In this document: positions 22,732-35,165 of the stretch, one piece after another | Layout of the letters: each line of letters opens with the position of its first letter | How positions within the stretch are numbered: position 1 is the stretch's first letter | Assembly (NCBI RefSeq): GCF_954871325.1 | Contig: NC_088775.1 | Location: 65,573,561-65,637,560, forward strand | DNA length: 64,000 nt | Source: Gordionus sp. m RMFG-2023 | Taxonomy: Eukaryota; Nematomorpha; Gordioida; Chordodea; Parachordodidae | Direction of reading: 5' to 3' | The notes under the pieces: model-generated | Told to the model about the DNA's origin: nothing | Databases searched by the model: none | What the model saw: only the letters and a program-made list of their open reading frames with translations | Program-made: the position numbers and the translations under genes

Positions 22732-25329
22732 TAGTGTTGTAAAAGAACGCGTTCATTTTGAACGCGTTCGCAAACGAAGTTCTTTTTTGAAATATTTTGG
22801 ACAAACTTTGAACGTGAACGCGTTCCTATTTTTTGACGAACGCGTTCGAATTTGACGTTCGTTCAATTTTAAAAGTACTTTATATTTTTATTTATTTGAA
22901 AAATTTAATATTAATCTGAATTTTTTAAAAAAAAGTCTTATATTTTTTAAAAAGCTCTTTTTCCTTTTTCACATTTATATTTTAATATAACAGATTAACA
23001 TAAGCATGGATATTACTATTTCAACATCATCATCTGATTCTGAAAATTCAAATCAGAAGAATTAACAGTTTTAAAATCTTCAAGTTCCAATTTAAAACAA
23101 CATTTGATTCTAATATTAATTATTTTATATAATATAATATAACTAAGTAAAATCATTAAATTTGAAGAAAAAATGCATTTAGGCTACTTGACGCCAACAA
23201 TAACGATAGTTATTTTAACATTAAAAAAAAATTAGTGGCCTAAAATATGATCAACCATTGATAGACGAAGTATTAAATGGGATTAATAAAAGGTATTAAA
23301 CCTATCGCCATCAAATTAATTATACATATTTTTTTAAAAGATTTTAACATATATATATATGAAAATCAATAAGTTCTTTTTCCAATACATCCATTCAAGC
23401 TTCAATGGCCATGGATATAACTTCCACAGAACGAAACTATAGAAAATAAACTTAAGCGTTGTTGAAAAAAATGCATTGAAAACCCTAGAAATGATAATGC
23501 AAGTACTGTTATTTCGAGATAACCTTTTTTTAGGAAGTAGAGGATGGATTGGAGGAGGATAATTTATCTCAATTTTTTGAAGCAAAGGACAAAACATTAA
23601 ATGTTTTAACAAATTCCCCACTTTAAAAGAGTTGTTTATTAAGTATAATACTGCAATCCCCTCATCTGCCCCTATAGAGCGCGTTCTTATTATAGCTTAT
23701 GCCAAGGGTTGTTAAAGGATTGAATCAAAAGATCGCCGATCCTGGATTCGATCTTAAATTTGTCAATTTTCTAGGATTTAAGATTCTGACCTTAAATTGT
23801 GAATCGTAATCGAGATCATTTTTTAAATATTCGATCCCGATCCTTTTAACAATTATTTTTTTACTTAAAAAGCAAAAAATAAAAATTTTGAAAATTAAAT
23901 TTAAATATTATTTTAAAAATATTTTATCAACCACTATTCCACCAGATTTTATATTTCAACAATTTCCCAAATTTTTTGTAAGAACAAGTTATACTTATTT
24001 ATTAATTATATTATAATATAAATTCTAGGTTTAAATAATGTCCTCCATTATTGATTTAGAAGATGATACATATACTTCTATTGATATGACAGCAGATATA
24101 AGTGAGAATGATAATCTTTTACCATTTCATAATTTATGTAAGTATTTTACTTTATGTGAAATGGATGGAAACAGCCATACAATGATCTATGCAAAATGAT
24201 CTTTATGCAAAAACAAAATATCTACTTCAAAGATTAGCAGTTCAAACCTAAAGAGGCATTTATAGGTAATTAATTCTTTTAAAAATATAATTTTTATTAT
24301 TTGTGAAGATCATAACAATATGCATATAATAAAAATTATAGATTTCCTTCACTATATGATGACAGTAATATATTGGCATCAATAATTCACTCAAAATTTA
24401 AGCTCAATTGGCCTTTTATTAATCTGCCACAAAATTTGTTGCTAAAAGAAAAGTTAATTGCCCATTTAGAAAATATACAGGGTCAACCATATGCAGATCC
24501 TTCAAATTAATGCATGGATGGATACCTTATTTGGAAAAAACTCGTCACAAAATGCTCTTTCCATTAATAATTTTTTTATTCTAATGATGATTCAGTGAAT
24601 ATTTTAAATAATTATGTTAATTAAAAAAAACATTTATTGAATATAACACACCTTTACCATCAAGGTTTAGTAAAGCTAAACATGTACTAAATGAAAAACG
24701 TGGTTGTTTAAATGATGATAATTTAGAAAAAAATTTATTATTAAAGGCTAATTTAATTATAAATAAATATATTCTAATTGTTATACTTATATTATATTAT
24801 TCAATTACAATAAATTTATACCATATCTATTTATTTTTTATATTACTTAATTTTGCATCGATCAGAAATTTAAATAAGAAAAAGATCGTGATCGCGATCC
24901 TTTTTTTTAAAAAAAGATCGATCCTGGATTTCGATCCTCTTTTTTTCAAAAGATCGTGATCGGGATTCGATCTTTTTAAAAGGGTAGATGAACAATCGTG
25001 CTAATGCCGTATTAACTGCCAACTGTCTATTAGGTTAAAAAATTTTAAAACAATTGTTAATAAAAATTAATAAGAAAATTTTTTTATAAATAAAGATGTC
25101 CTTTTATTCGCTATATTAAATTGTATTTATAATTATATTATCAAAATAAAACTATATTATTTTTTATGATGTCTAGTATATTGTGTTAAAAAATATAAGA
25201 CATTTATTTATATTAAATTAAATTTTTAAAAAATTTATTATAAAATTTTGAACGAACGTGAACGCGTTCCTTTTTTTTTGAAAGTGAGCGTTAACGCGTT
25301 TGATTTTTTTAGAAATGTTTACAGCACTA
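22732..25329 (+). mobile_element. hAT element A (AACGCGTT termini), hosting a second hAT
   Basis: The left end TAGTGTTGTAAAAG matches the right end reverse-complemented (TAGTGCTGTAAAC). Inside each end are repeated AACGCGTTC palindromes (22748-22860 and 25255-25305). It interrupts a satellite unit. The flanking 8-mers (ATAAAGTT and TAAAAGTG) match only partly, so the target duplication is worn. The plus strand has a BED-like scrap near 23070 (SSSNLKQH) and a hATC domain at about 23600-23700 ([20 protein letters not shown]). The hATC continues only after a roughly 1.3-kb nested insertion, at about 25000 (NRANAVLTANCLLG). It is internally deleted and dead. Confidence 0.82.
23702..24990 (+). mobile_element. 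hAT element B (BED-hAT, GATCG termini) nested in hAT A
   Basis: GATCG-rich sequence marks both ends (23730-23770 and 24880-24985). The plus strand between them holds a BED zinc-finger region with a stop (NLCKYFTLCEMDGNS, then STSKISSSNLKRHL; 24130-24265). A hATC-like end follows (INLPQNLLLKEKLIAHLEN, then SKAKHVLNEKRGCLNDDNLE; 24420-24740). The catalytic middle is missing, so this is an internally deleted copy. It interrupts the hATC coding region of element A and so is younger. Exact ends and target duplication were not resolved. Confidence 0.75.
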
Positions 25330-25650
25330 TAAAAGTGACAATTGTTATAATCGTTATTTTTAAAGTTTTTTGAATTTTTTTGACGCAAATGGGCGAAATA
25401 AGTATTGCTAACATGTTAAATTAAAAATTTAGTGAAGATGTGCCATAGATAAGTGGCAATTATCATAATCATTATTTTTAAAGTTTTTTGAATTTTTTGG
25501 TGCAAATGTGCAAAAATATAGATTGTAAACATGTTTAATTAAAATTTCATGAAAATGTAGCATAGAAAAATGACAATTGTCATGTTATTTTTAAAGTTTT
25601 TAGAATTTTTGACGTAAATGGGTTAAAATAAATATTGTAAACATGTTATA
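25330..25650 (+). repeat. ~115-bp satellite, forward array
   Basis: Three tandem units have GACGCAAATGGG-type landmarks at about 25362, 25482 and 25594. Each also carries ACATGTTAAATTAAAATTT and GTGACAATTGTCATAATC-like segments. Confidence 0.85.
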
Positions 25651-26059
25651 TGGTTTTTAAGTTCTTTTTATAAAATTCTTACACTGAATTCAGACTTAAT
25701 ACGATTTCGCCGTGAGTATACAAAAATTTTTGCTAACTGTGAATGCAGGGTTATACATTTTAATAGGTGTAGAATTAAAATTTATTAATTAAAGGAATAG
25801 GATTGTGAATCCATACCTTAAAAGTTTAGAATTTAACATGAATTACAGCCTTCTTTAGTAATCACTTTGTATATTTTTATCAAATTTTAAGCAGAATAAA
25901 AGGGACAACGATTATGAGCATGAAAATTACCTTCGCCAGATGGTACCAACACATTTCTCAAAAAAATAAGAAAATTAAAGAACGAAGATTATGATAATTG
26001 GCACTTTTCTGAATTATTTTAATAAAATTTAAACATAATATCTTTTTTTGAATGATTTC
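25651..26059. other. Spacer between opposed satellite arrays
   Basis: AT-rich sequence without a gene. The satellite runs forward to its left and reversed to its right, so this is the centre of a large imperfect palindrome. Confidence 0.6.
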
Positions 26060-26690
26060 TCAAAAAAATATTGAAAATCTTTAAAAATAACGATTATGAC
26101 AATTGTCACTCTCCTATGGTACATTTTCATGAAATTTTAATTTGACATTTTACAATCTATACTTTAACCCATTTGATTGCCACTATCTAGGGTACATCTT
26201 CCCTTAAGTTTTATTTCAACATGTTAGCAATCTATATTTTTACCCATTGCGTAAAAAAAATTCAAAAAACTTAAAATAACGATTATGACAATTGTCACTT
26301 TTCCATGGTACATCTTCATGAACTTTTAATTTAACAACTTTACGATCCATATTTTAACCCATTTGCGTCAAAAAACTTTAAAAATAACAATTATGACAAT
26401 TGTCACTTTTCTATGCTACATTTTCATGAAATTTTAATTTAACATGTTTACAATATATATTTTTAACCATTTGCGTCAAAAAAATTCAAAAAACTTTAAA
26501 AATAGCGATCATGACAATTGTCATTTATCTATGGTACTCTTCGCTGAAGTTTTAACTTAACATTTTAACAATATATATTTTTACCCATTTGCGTCAAAAA
26601 AATTCAAAAAACTTTAAAAATAGCGATTATGACAATTGCCACTTTTATATGGTACATTTTAATCGAAATTTTAATTTAACGGAAAGGAAA
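26060..26690 (-). repeat. ~115-bp satellite, reverse array
   Basis: About five units in the opposite orientation to 25330-25650. CCCATTTGCGTCAAAAAA landmarks lie at about 26168, 26243, 26358, 26466 and 26583, and ATGACAATTGTCACTTTTC recurs. The array stops about 90 bp before the MULE. Confidence 0.85.
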
Positions 26691-26767
26691 GGTACAAAAA
26701 AATTTCTCAAAAAAGAAATATTAAATCATTCATTATGGTTTCTAAAAAAAATCAAATCTATAAATAT

Positions 26768-26777
26768 ATTTTTAATG
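26768..26777 (+). repeat. MULE copy 1 target-site duplication, left
   Basis: ATTTTTAATG pairs with ATTTTTAATA at 29207-29216 (9 of 10). A 10-bp duplication of the same kind flanks MULE copy 2. Confidence 0.8.
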
Positions 26778-26780
26778 AAT

Positions 26781-26910
26781 CCCGGAAAAAAACCCCTGGA
26801 AAAAAAAACCCCGGAAAAAAACCCCGGAAAAAAACCCCGGAAAATAAACCCCCCGGAAAATAAACCCCCGGAAAATAAACCCCCCGGAAAATAAACCCCG
26901 GAAAAAAATT
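26781..26910 (+). repeat. Left terminal minisatellite of MULE 1
   Basis: About nine units of 12-16 bp (CCCCGGAAAAAA, CCCCCGGAAAATAAA). They are inverted relative to 29081-29200. C-runs on this strand are G-runs on the other, so G-quadruplex formation is possible. The open frames across it are by-products of the repeat. Confidence 0.92.
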
Positions 26911-27223
26911 CCCCAAGAATTTTTTTTTTCATTTTTATAGAATTTAGTTAAGACCTAATAATATAGGTATATTTTTATTTGGCCTACTCTCCATAAAAAA
27001 ATGCTTAAATAAGAAAAACTGATGTCTAAATTGGTAATGGGAAAAAATGCCTCAGTAAAATAACTATGTATTGTAAAAAAATTTTGCAACAGTAAAAATA
27101 CAATACCATCTTTAAATATGATATCAAATAGACTAAATTTGACAAAACTTAGAAATAAGAAATGTTTATTTTATTGGTTAATCATGATTATGTATATACA
27201 AATTTTATAATTTATAATAATAA

Positions 27224-28313
27224 TTATATGGGTTGACATCGAATATTGAAGGAAATCGCTCTTATAAAATCTGGAAGGCTTTGCACCCCATCACGGTATT
27301 CTTCGCAAAGTTTCTTTAGCCGAATTTGGTTGTTAGAACTCTGCGATTTTGTTTTCGATGTCCAACTACCTACGCGCCATCTTTCAAGTTTGGTTTCATC
27401 GGCAGTCACCTCGCATTTCATTTTTTTAATGAGTACCCAGATTGATGGGTGTTTATTCCCAACCAGATTAGAAAAACGATGATTCCAACCTTCGAATTGA
27501 TTATTTGTTCGTTCTTCATCTGAGAGAGTGCTCTAAATCACGTTCCAGGTTTCTGGAGGAAATCGAGGCTCAATTCGACGTGTTTGGGATTGAGAATTGC
27601 TTCTCATAACCTCGATACTCCATTGACATTATTTTTATCGAAATAATCAAGAATATCCTTACCATTGCTCGGAGTAACCGATCTCAGGAATGTCATTGCA
27701 TTGCCCATATCACATAACGGAGCGAATGCTAAACCGTCCATCATGCCACAAAAAAACTTAGAGTTTCATCGGTCCTGTATTCGCTTTCCAGACCCAGCTT
27801 CTGAATTTTTCTATGTGTACTTTGACACAAATGGTAAAAACATCCATTAATTGCGATGTGATCCCCTTAATTGAAAAAATAAATATAAATTATTAAACAT
27901 ATTAATAATCATACCAATGATACTCTTAACCGCGGTCATAGTAGACTTTTCGAAATCCATGTATATATATAATCAGGAAATAAATCACTTTCCTGACATT
28001 TAGACATTATTGTTTGAAATATTATTTCATAAGTACTTTGAGTTTTTTTCTGGAATACACAATAAACGCTGTGATAAAAATATTGTTTATTGCTACTCTA
28101 ATCACATATAATTGTAGAAAATTTTTTGGGGACATGGCAAAATTACCATCCATATACCACTCTGTCCTATTAGATATTAGATTCAAGGAATCATCTGTTG
28201 CGAACATTATTATGCGTTCTTCAGCTTGTGGGCCATTATCAAATAATAAAAATCGTTTTGAGTTCTGGGAGCCACAATTTGCCCAATCACCTATAATATT
28301 TAAATTTTTATGA
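27224..28313 (-). pseudogene. MULE transposase, broken
   Basis: Read on the minus strand from 28313. FLLFDNGPQAEERIIMFATD leads to NRTEWYMDGNFAMSPKNFLQ, the start of the MULE DDE catalytic domain with the first aspartate in YMDG. DYIYMDFEKSTMTAVKSII near 27960 covers the second aspartate. A HLCQSTHRKIQKLGL-like stretch near 27820 follows. The C-terminal piece 27224-27421 closes with RAISFNIRCQPI. The same order and wording occur in FLYWCH-MULEs of aphids and other invertebrates. At least four frame breaks are present. The shorter copy at 51.8-52.5 kb covers the second half in cleaner frames. Confidence 0.85.
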
Positions 28314-28341
28314 AAATATAATTATATTTAAACTAATACCT

Positions 28342-28743
28342 TCAATAACTAGGTCTATTCTCAAGATTTGAAGGGTGTTGCATTGCTTTGTGATTCCTTA
28401 GAGTTCTTTTTATAGAATCTTCCGATAACATATGCGACTGAACTCTTTGGTCTAATTTTACAATTTCCTCTGCATAAATTTGAAGAGGTTTTGCCAAAGA
28501 GTCTGCACATCGCTTCTTCATGTTAGCAATGGATTTCATTGCTACTAGTCCATCAATATTTGATGGATGATTATGAGCTGTATCAAGAATCGGGTCTTGA
28601 TTATCGAGTGTTGAAAAAAGTATTGCTCGGCATTTAAAAGAAGAATACTTTGAGCAGCGCCATCTAATCTTGTTTGAGCATTTTTTATGTATGGTATAAG
28701 AATAACCTTTAAATATGAGCTTTCCAGGATGAATAAGATCCAT
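28342..28743 (-). pseudogene. FLYWCH zinc-finger N-terminal region of MULE
   Basis: A 133-codon frame starting MDLIHPGKLIFKGYSY, with IRWRCSKYSSFKCRAILFS and DTAHNHP. The spacing of Gly-Tyr, Trp-x-Cys, Cys and His-x-His is the FLYWCH zinc-finger fold that forms the DNA-binding N-terminus of many animal MULE transposases. In intact relatives it is joined to the transposase. Here a stop or an intron-like AT-rich gap (28314-28341) separates it from the catalytic part, so a splice junction is possible. The finger itself looks complete. Confidence 0.85.
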
Positions 28744-29080
28744 TAAATTTTTTTTATAAAATATTAATTTTATGAATAAAATATTTTTGTAAATTTAATT
28801 TTTTTTTTGTCTTTATATATGGCATAAGGATCCAAATTATTATTGTTTAATTTTATAAATAAATACCAATTATAGCGTTTTTAATTGATAAACAATTTTT
28901 ATTCTTTTGATTAAAAATACATTTTAAAACTTAATGATCATAATACATTTTAATATCTGTTCATTTAACTAGTTGCTGAACAATAATATTTTAAACAAAT
29001 CTTGCAATTGTCTAAATACCAATTCAATATAAATTATTGCTAGATTATACTTAAATATGAGAGTGTATAAAAATAATCCC

Positions 29081-29200
29081 AAGGGGTTTTTTTTCCTGGG
29101 GGTTTTATTTCCTGGGGGTTTTTTCCGGGGGTTTTATTTCCTAGGGGTTTATTTTCCGGGAGTTTTTCCCGGGGTTTTTTTTCCAGGGGTTTTTTTTCCT
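29081..29200 (-). repeat. Right terminal minisatellite of MULE 1
   Basis: About eight units of the form GGGGTTTTTTTTCC or GGGGGTTTTATTTCC on the plus strand, inverted to 26781-26910. Confidence 0.92.
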
Positions 29201-29206
29201 ATTACT

Positions 29207-29216
29207 ATTTTTAATA
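29207..29216 (+). repeat. MULE copy 1 target-site duplication, right
   Basis: ATTTTTAATA; see 26768-26777. Confidence 0.8.
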
Positions 29217-29791
29217 GTAAAAATATTTTAAAAAATTTATTCAGGGGGTTCGAGCACCTGTGCGCCCTCTCCTAGCGAATGCTACTGGTTACACACAATT
29301 CTCTTATTGTAGTGAGCAGAAATGGTGATATCGATTCTTTGTAAACCTCATGTTGAATAGTTTATCCTGACCTCATCAAATTTATAGCCCATTGTGCAGA
29401 AGAAGTTTGTAATTATATACAATTAAATTATTACATATTATATAATTCTTTGTAATTAATTTAATAAATGAGCGTTATTAATATATTCTCTAATAATAAA
29501 TTTATATATTCTTTGGAAAAATATTATATAAAATATTAATCTTTCGTTATTCTAATTTAATAAATAATGATTAGATTTAATTATTCATAAAAAGTATTAT
29601 TTAGGTCTTTTTGATTTTTTGAATAATATATTTGTATCTCTATAATATATTTTTTATAAAGAATCTGCTTCTAGATCTTGTTTTATAGGACCTACCCAAC
29701 TCTAATATTTTTATATAAAATTATTGATAATTGCCATTTAACAAAGGTATCTTATAAAATATTCTTATTAAATGTGAATTGAATTGCATTT
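29217..29791. other. AT-rich intergenic
   Basis: No gene or repeat edge recognised. A short less AT-rich stretch near 29240-29400 is unassigned. Confidence 0.5.
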
Positions 29792-29796
29792 TATCG

Positions 29797-30040
29797 TGTA
29801 GCATATAGGATTCATATAATTCTTTATTGCGATCAAATAAACCATTTATACAAATATATTAATCATATATAATCCGATAACAACATAATATTACAATTAT
29901 AAACGTCCAATATAAATATCCTCATCTCATTCCATAATCCTCAGCAATCATTCTCGAACTTTCCTCCATCTCCAAAACCATATGATCCTGCTTGATGATT
30001 CTCGTATATCCATCCCCATGTTAGGTAGCTAATTACTACA
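29797..30040 (-). repeat. LTR, left copy (244 bp)
   Basis: Begins TGTAGCATATAGGATTCATA and ends GGTAGCTAATTACTACA; pairs with 31950-32792 once the MITE is discounted. Confidence 0.82.
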
Positions 30041-31949
30041 TCTCTCTCCTACCTCCTTTATCCAAACTAAAATATACTCGTGTAGTCGCAAACCTTGAAT
30101 GATCCCAATGGCGTTAAACTTTGAATAGTTCGCGAGGATCCCGCTATCGCTTGGACGGCATCGCTGTCACCATACCAATTCTCACCCACAATTGTCACTA
30201 ATTGTACCCGGACAGTCTACAAGGCGTTAAACGTTGAACGACTCTTGAATAATCCGTTATCGTTTGAACCGCCATGAGATCCCTATAACCACCATCAATT
30301 TTCTCTCTATTCCAATTACTCCTCCTTATTATTATTAAGTGAGTCGTCATAACCACTTGTCCATGTCGATGGGCCTCATTGTTGGACAATCCTCTTTTAA
30401 CTTGAATCTGTTGGGCAACAACACCCGAGTATCCTAGGTGGACAACATCGAATCTAATTTTTATCCGAATAGAGGGTGGTGACCATGGTTTCTAGTTAAT
30501 AGCCCCACTCATTCTCATATTCAACATATATGGTGAGTATGGCTGATAGCCCATAGTCTAATCGTAATTTTATAATTACGTCTAATTAGCCCGGTTCTTT
30601 TATTAGTAACCATTTCCCCAATGTCCAAATTAGCCATCTTCTATCGTTGATTCTTTTCACAATGTCCAAATTAGCCAGGTTCTTTTATCGGCAGCCTTTT
30701 TCACAACAATCCATAATCATAATCATAAACCCAAATACTATGTAAATGTCACTATATCATCAGTATTCATGTTTTCACAATATTCCCAATTTAATAAAAT
30801 TCTGATAATCACAATTTGTTTCATCATATTTATTGTTAATACATTATTCACTAAAACCTTGTCAAAATCTCAATTCCGTTTATTTAAGTTTCTTTATACA
30901 TCACAACAATTTATTGCCAGTAACATTGTTAATTCCACAATCACTAAATTATTATCAAAATATATCAGATTCCCAAATCTTCATCACATAGAATTATCAC
31001 AAATTTTAAACAATCTTAATATATCAAAAATTATTCAATCACATCATTTAAAATTTTATCATATTCTCATGTTTAATAATTGTATTGTAAATATATTTTA
31101 TTCTGCAAATTCATTACAATTATTTAGATTTAATCAGCATCATCTTCATTTGTACCCAAATAACTATTTCTGATTTTATTATTTTCTTTCTTTTGCATAT
31201 TAATTCATCATCCAATTTTTCTTTGTCAGCAATTATATTAATTCATTTATCAGAACCATTGCATAATCATAATTCAGCCATTACTTCCATAATTTATTCA
31301 TTATCTACAGCGTCTACATGACAGAATTTTTACTGGATACAAAACCCCTCAAAAACCTATATTTACCACCCTAAAAAAATTTTGCCACCTTCGGGAACGA
31401 TATTTCTACATTATTTGATTACATTATTTAATTTAATGGTATACATGAATTTTTACAGAATAACTTAAAATATTAATCCGCTATTATCAACTATCAAAAT
31501 ATTGTGAATCTAAAAGAGCTACTTTTTAAAAATTCAATTAATAACCCCCTCATTTATAATGAATGCATTATTATAGTATAGAATATGAGTTTATTGATAG
31601 AATGCCTACTCCCTTTTTAAATTATATTTAAAAGGCTAGCATAAAATATCGAGAAATTGTTTAATTTGGTAAATAATGTCTATGGTTGTGTGTAATATAT
31701 CGATTTGGTCAATGTTTATCATTGTATTAATACGTATATAATAAAAGTATTAATTCATAGAGCAATACATTTACCTTACTTTATCTAAAAATCTAATAGA
31801 TAACCCCTTAACAAATTATCCTATTCTTAGCCGACCACCTACCCCCCCCGTTCATGTAGATGCTGTCTAAATTCTGATTCACAATTTTATTTCAATAGTC
31901 GATTCATTATTATATTTTATTTGATCAGGTTAATCTCATATCGCTAATC

Positions 31950-32792
31950 TGTAGCATATATATAAAATTTGGATTCATATAATTCTTTATTACAATCAAA
32001 ACCATTTATACAAAAACAAATTTTAATCATATAATCCGATAACAACATCATAATGTTACAATCATAAATGTTCAATATAAATATCCTAATTTCATTCTAT
32101 AATCCACAACAATTATTCTCGAACTTTGTTCCGTGTCCAAAACCATATGATTCCAATTGATGATTCTCGTACATCAATCCACATGTTAGGTAGCTAATCA
32201 CCGGTTTGACTAAACTACAAATGACAGTGTAAATTGTAAATGCTTAGGTAAAAAATATTTGATATATACTTTATTAATTGAAGTGAGTTTCATTTTCTTA
32301 TGATATAAATAACTCATAAAAATTAGATTATTAGATATATTCAATAATAAAGGAATATACATTAAGATGTATTTTTTTTATCTGATAATAAATAGTTTTA
32401 AATCCTTTAATATAATTATATTAAAAATAATTATAATTACATTTTAAATTTCAATAATATTAAATACGCATGTTCATTTATGATTTTAAAATATATTAAA
32501 ACAAAAAATAATTTTAAAATTTTTTCATATACGCCAACTTGTTTAATATTATTGAAATTTAAATTGTAATTATAATTATTTATAATATAATTAAAGGATT
32601 TAAACTATTTATTATGAGATAAAAAGAAATACAACTATTAATGTATATTCCTTTATTATAGAATATCTAATAATTTAATTTTTATAAGTTAATTACATCA
32701 CAAGAAAATGAATCTCACTTCAATTAATAGAGTATACAACAAAAAATTTTACCTAAGCATTTGCAGTTTAGTCAAATCCGCTAATCACTACA
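31950..32792 (-). repeat. LTR, right copy, split by a MITE
   Basis: LTR sequence runs 31950-32201 and resumes at 32789-32792 after the palindromic MITE. Without the MITE it is about 256 bp, close to the left LTR's 244 bp. Confidence 0.82.
32202..32780. mobile_element. 579-bp palindromic MITE (hAT-like)
   Basis: The two halves are inverted copies along almost their whole length. The left half starts CGGTTTGACTAAACTACAAA and the right half, reversed, starts CGGATTTGACTAAACTGCAA. Both contain AATGCTTAGGTAAAA, TTAATTGAAGTGAG and AAGGAATATACATTAA. A perfect 8-bp duplication CTAATCAC flanks it (32194-32201 and 32781-32788). The 8-bp duplication suggests hAT mobilisation, though the terminal bases are not a classic hAT end. 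It has no coding capacity. Confidence 0.92.
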
Positions 32793-32797
32793 TATTG

Positions 32798-33937
<1,140 letters not shown>

Positions 33938-34185
33938 TATATTTTAATTATTTAATGCTAAAAAACAAATATTCACTAATCTTAATAAATATGTTAATTT
34001 TATTAAAACGTGAATCAAAATTGTTAATTAAACAATATCGGTTCACTCTATTTTCGAGAAAAAGATGTTCTTTCTTGCTCTATATGCTTTTTATGTTGAA
34101 TCTTTATTATTCCTTCACAAAGAGTACCACTTTGGAAAATAGATTAAATAGCTTGATTAAATATTAATGGTAATAATTGTAATTA

Positions 34186-35165
34186 GGCCTAAAACGAATT
34201 ATTCGATTCGTATTTCACGAATAGGAATAGCACAAATATTCGAATCGAATATGAATAATGAGAAAAAATATTCGTCGAATAATAGGTTTTATATTATTCG
34301 ATCGAATTATTCATAAAATTATTTGTAAATATTAATTGATGTTCAAAGTTTTTCGCAAATATTTTATTTTTCATTCATATATACCTAAGAAAAATAATAA
34401 GTAAATAATCAAATTTCATTCATTACCTAATGTATGAGTATTTTATTTTTTAATTTATTTCCTTTACACGTTTTTTTATATTTTCATTTTGTGGAGTATT
34501 TTAAAAAAATAACGGGACAAATTAAAACATATATACATAATTTAATCAATATTTTATATATTATATTAAACCATCACTACATAGGTGAGAAAATGTCTCA
34601 TTACACAATTTTAAATAATTATATTTAAAAAAATATTAAAATTTGAGACTTAAAATTTTGCATAATTGTATAGTTTTTAGAGTTACTTATTTCTAATAAT
34701 TCTTACCAAAAAAAATATTAAAAAGTGCAAATTTGATTGTTTACAAAATGGACATCAATCATATTGTGCACTTTTAGAAAATTTTACTAAAGTTTGCTTG
34801 CAATTTAATGCATTTGATTATATTAAAAGAATTTAAACCTTTATTATAATTATAAGAAATAACGTATAGAAAAGTCTTGAAGCAATTCTAAAATTCATGT
34901 TTATTTTTGGCAAATTTTGTTTGGATAACGTTATGAAATCATTGTGTTTTATATCGATTGTTATATTCTGTATATTATTTATTCGCTGATGATAATTAGT
35001 GTAGTTTTAGTAGAATCCTTAAAAATATCATTGAAACATATCGCATCCACATCTATTCATATTTTTTTTTACAAAATATAATCTATTTTTTATAAACTTT
35101 AGAAAAATGAAATTAAATTATAAATCGAATTCGTACGAATAATTTTATTCGATTCGTTTTTTTGT
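34186..35165. mobile_element. Degenerate element with ATTCGAAT-type subterminal repeats
   Basis: The left end region (34190-34320) and right end region (35115-35160) both carry clustered ATTCG/CGAAT motifs such as AATATTCGAATCGAATATG and TTATTCGATTCG. The interior is AT-rich without coding sequence. A similar patch lies at 17395-17500. The form resembles the hAT elements here whose ends carry self-complementary motifs. Boundaries are approximate. Confidence 0.5.

Larger units (their letters stand above)
26778..29206 (-). mobile_element. FLYWCH-type MULE, copy 1, with minisatellite termini
   Basis: A Mutator-like element read on the minus strand. A FLYWCH finger protein frame is at 28342-28743. 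The MULE transposase core is at 28022-28300 (WYMDGNFAMSPKNFLQLYVI) and continues through about 27960 (DFEKSTMTAVKSIIGMI) and 27560-27830 in broken frames. The conserved C-terminal region ends at 27224. The ends start AATCCCGGAAAAAAACCCC on the left and finish CCTATTACT on the right. They carry inverted arrays of CCCCGGAAAAAA-type units, about nine on the left (26781-26910) and eight on the right (29081-29200). A 10-bp target duplication flanks it. Several frame breaks and stops make it inactive. Confidence 0.9.
29797..32792 (-). mobile_element. Non-coding LTR-element fossil
   Basis: Direct repeats at 29797-30040 and 31950-32792 (the latter carrying a MITE) start TGTAGCATATA and end CTACA, the TG...CA form of LTRs. 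They are flanked by TATCG (29792-29796) and TATTG (32793-32797), a 5-bp duplication with one mismatch. A purine tract on the minus strand (30041-30060) directly abuts the left repeat, so the element reads right to left. No gag or pol remnant is recognisable in about 1.9 kb of interior, as in non-autonomous LTR elements. The two LTRs are visibly diverged, so it is an old fossil. Confidence 0.8.

Noticed and set aside
25330-26690. CRISPR-like regular spacing
   Set aside because: Whole units repeat with no unique spacers; it is a satellite in eukaryotic DNA.
26589-26932. Proline/lysine- or glycine/phenylalanine-rich open frames on both strands
   Set aside because: They are translations of the MULE's terminal CCCCGG/A minisatellite; the same array gives open frames in several frames.
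30769-31173. 134-codon plus-strand open frame inside the LTR fossil
   Set aside because: Low-complexity composition and no similarity to any retroelement protein or host family I recognise.
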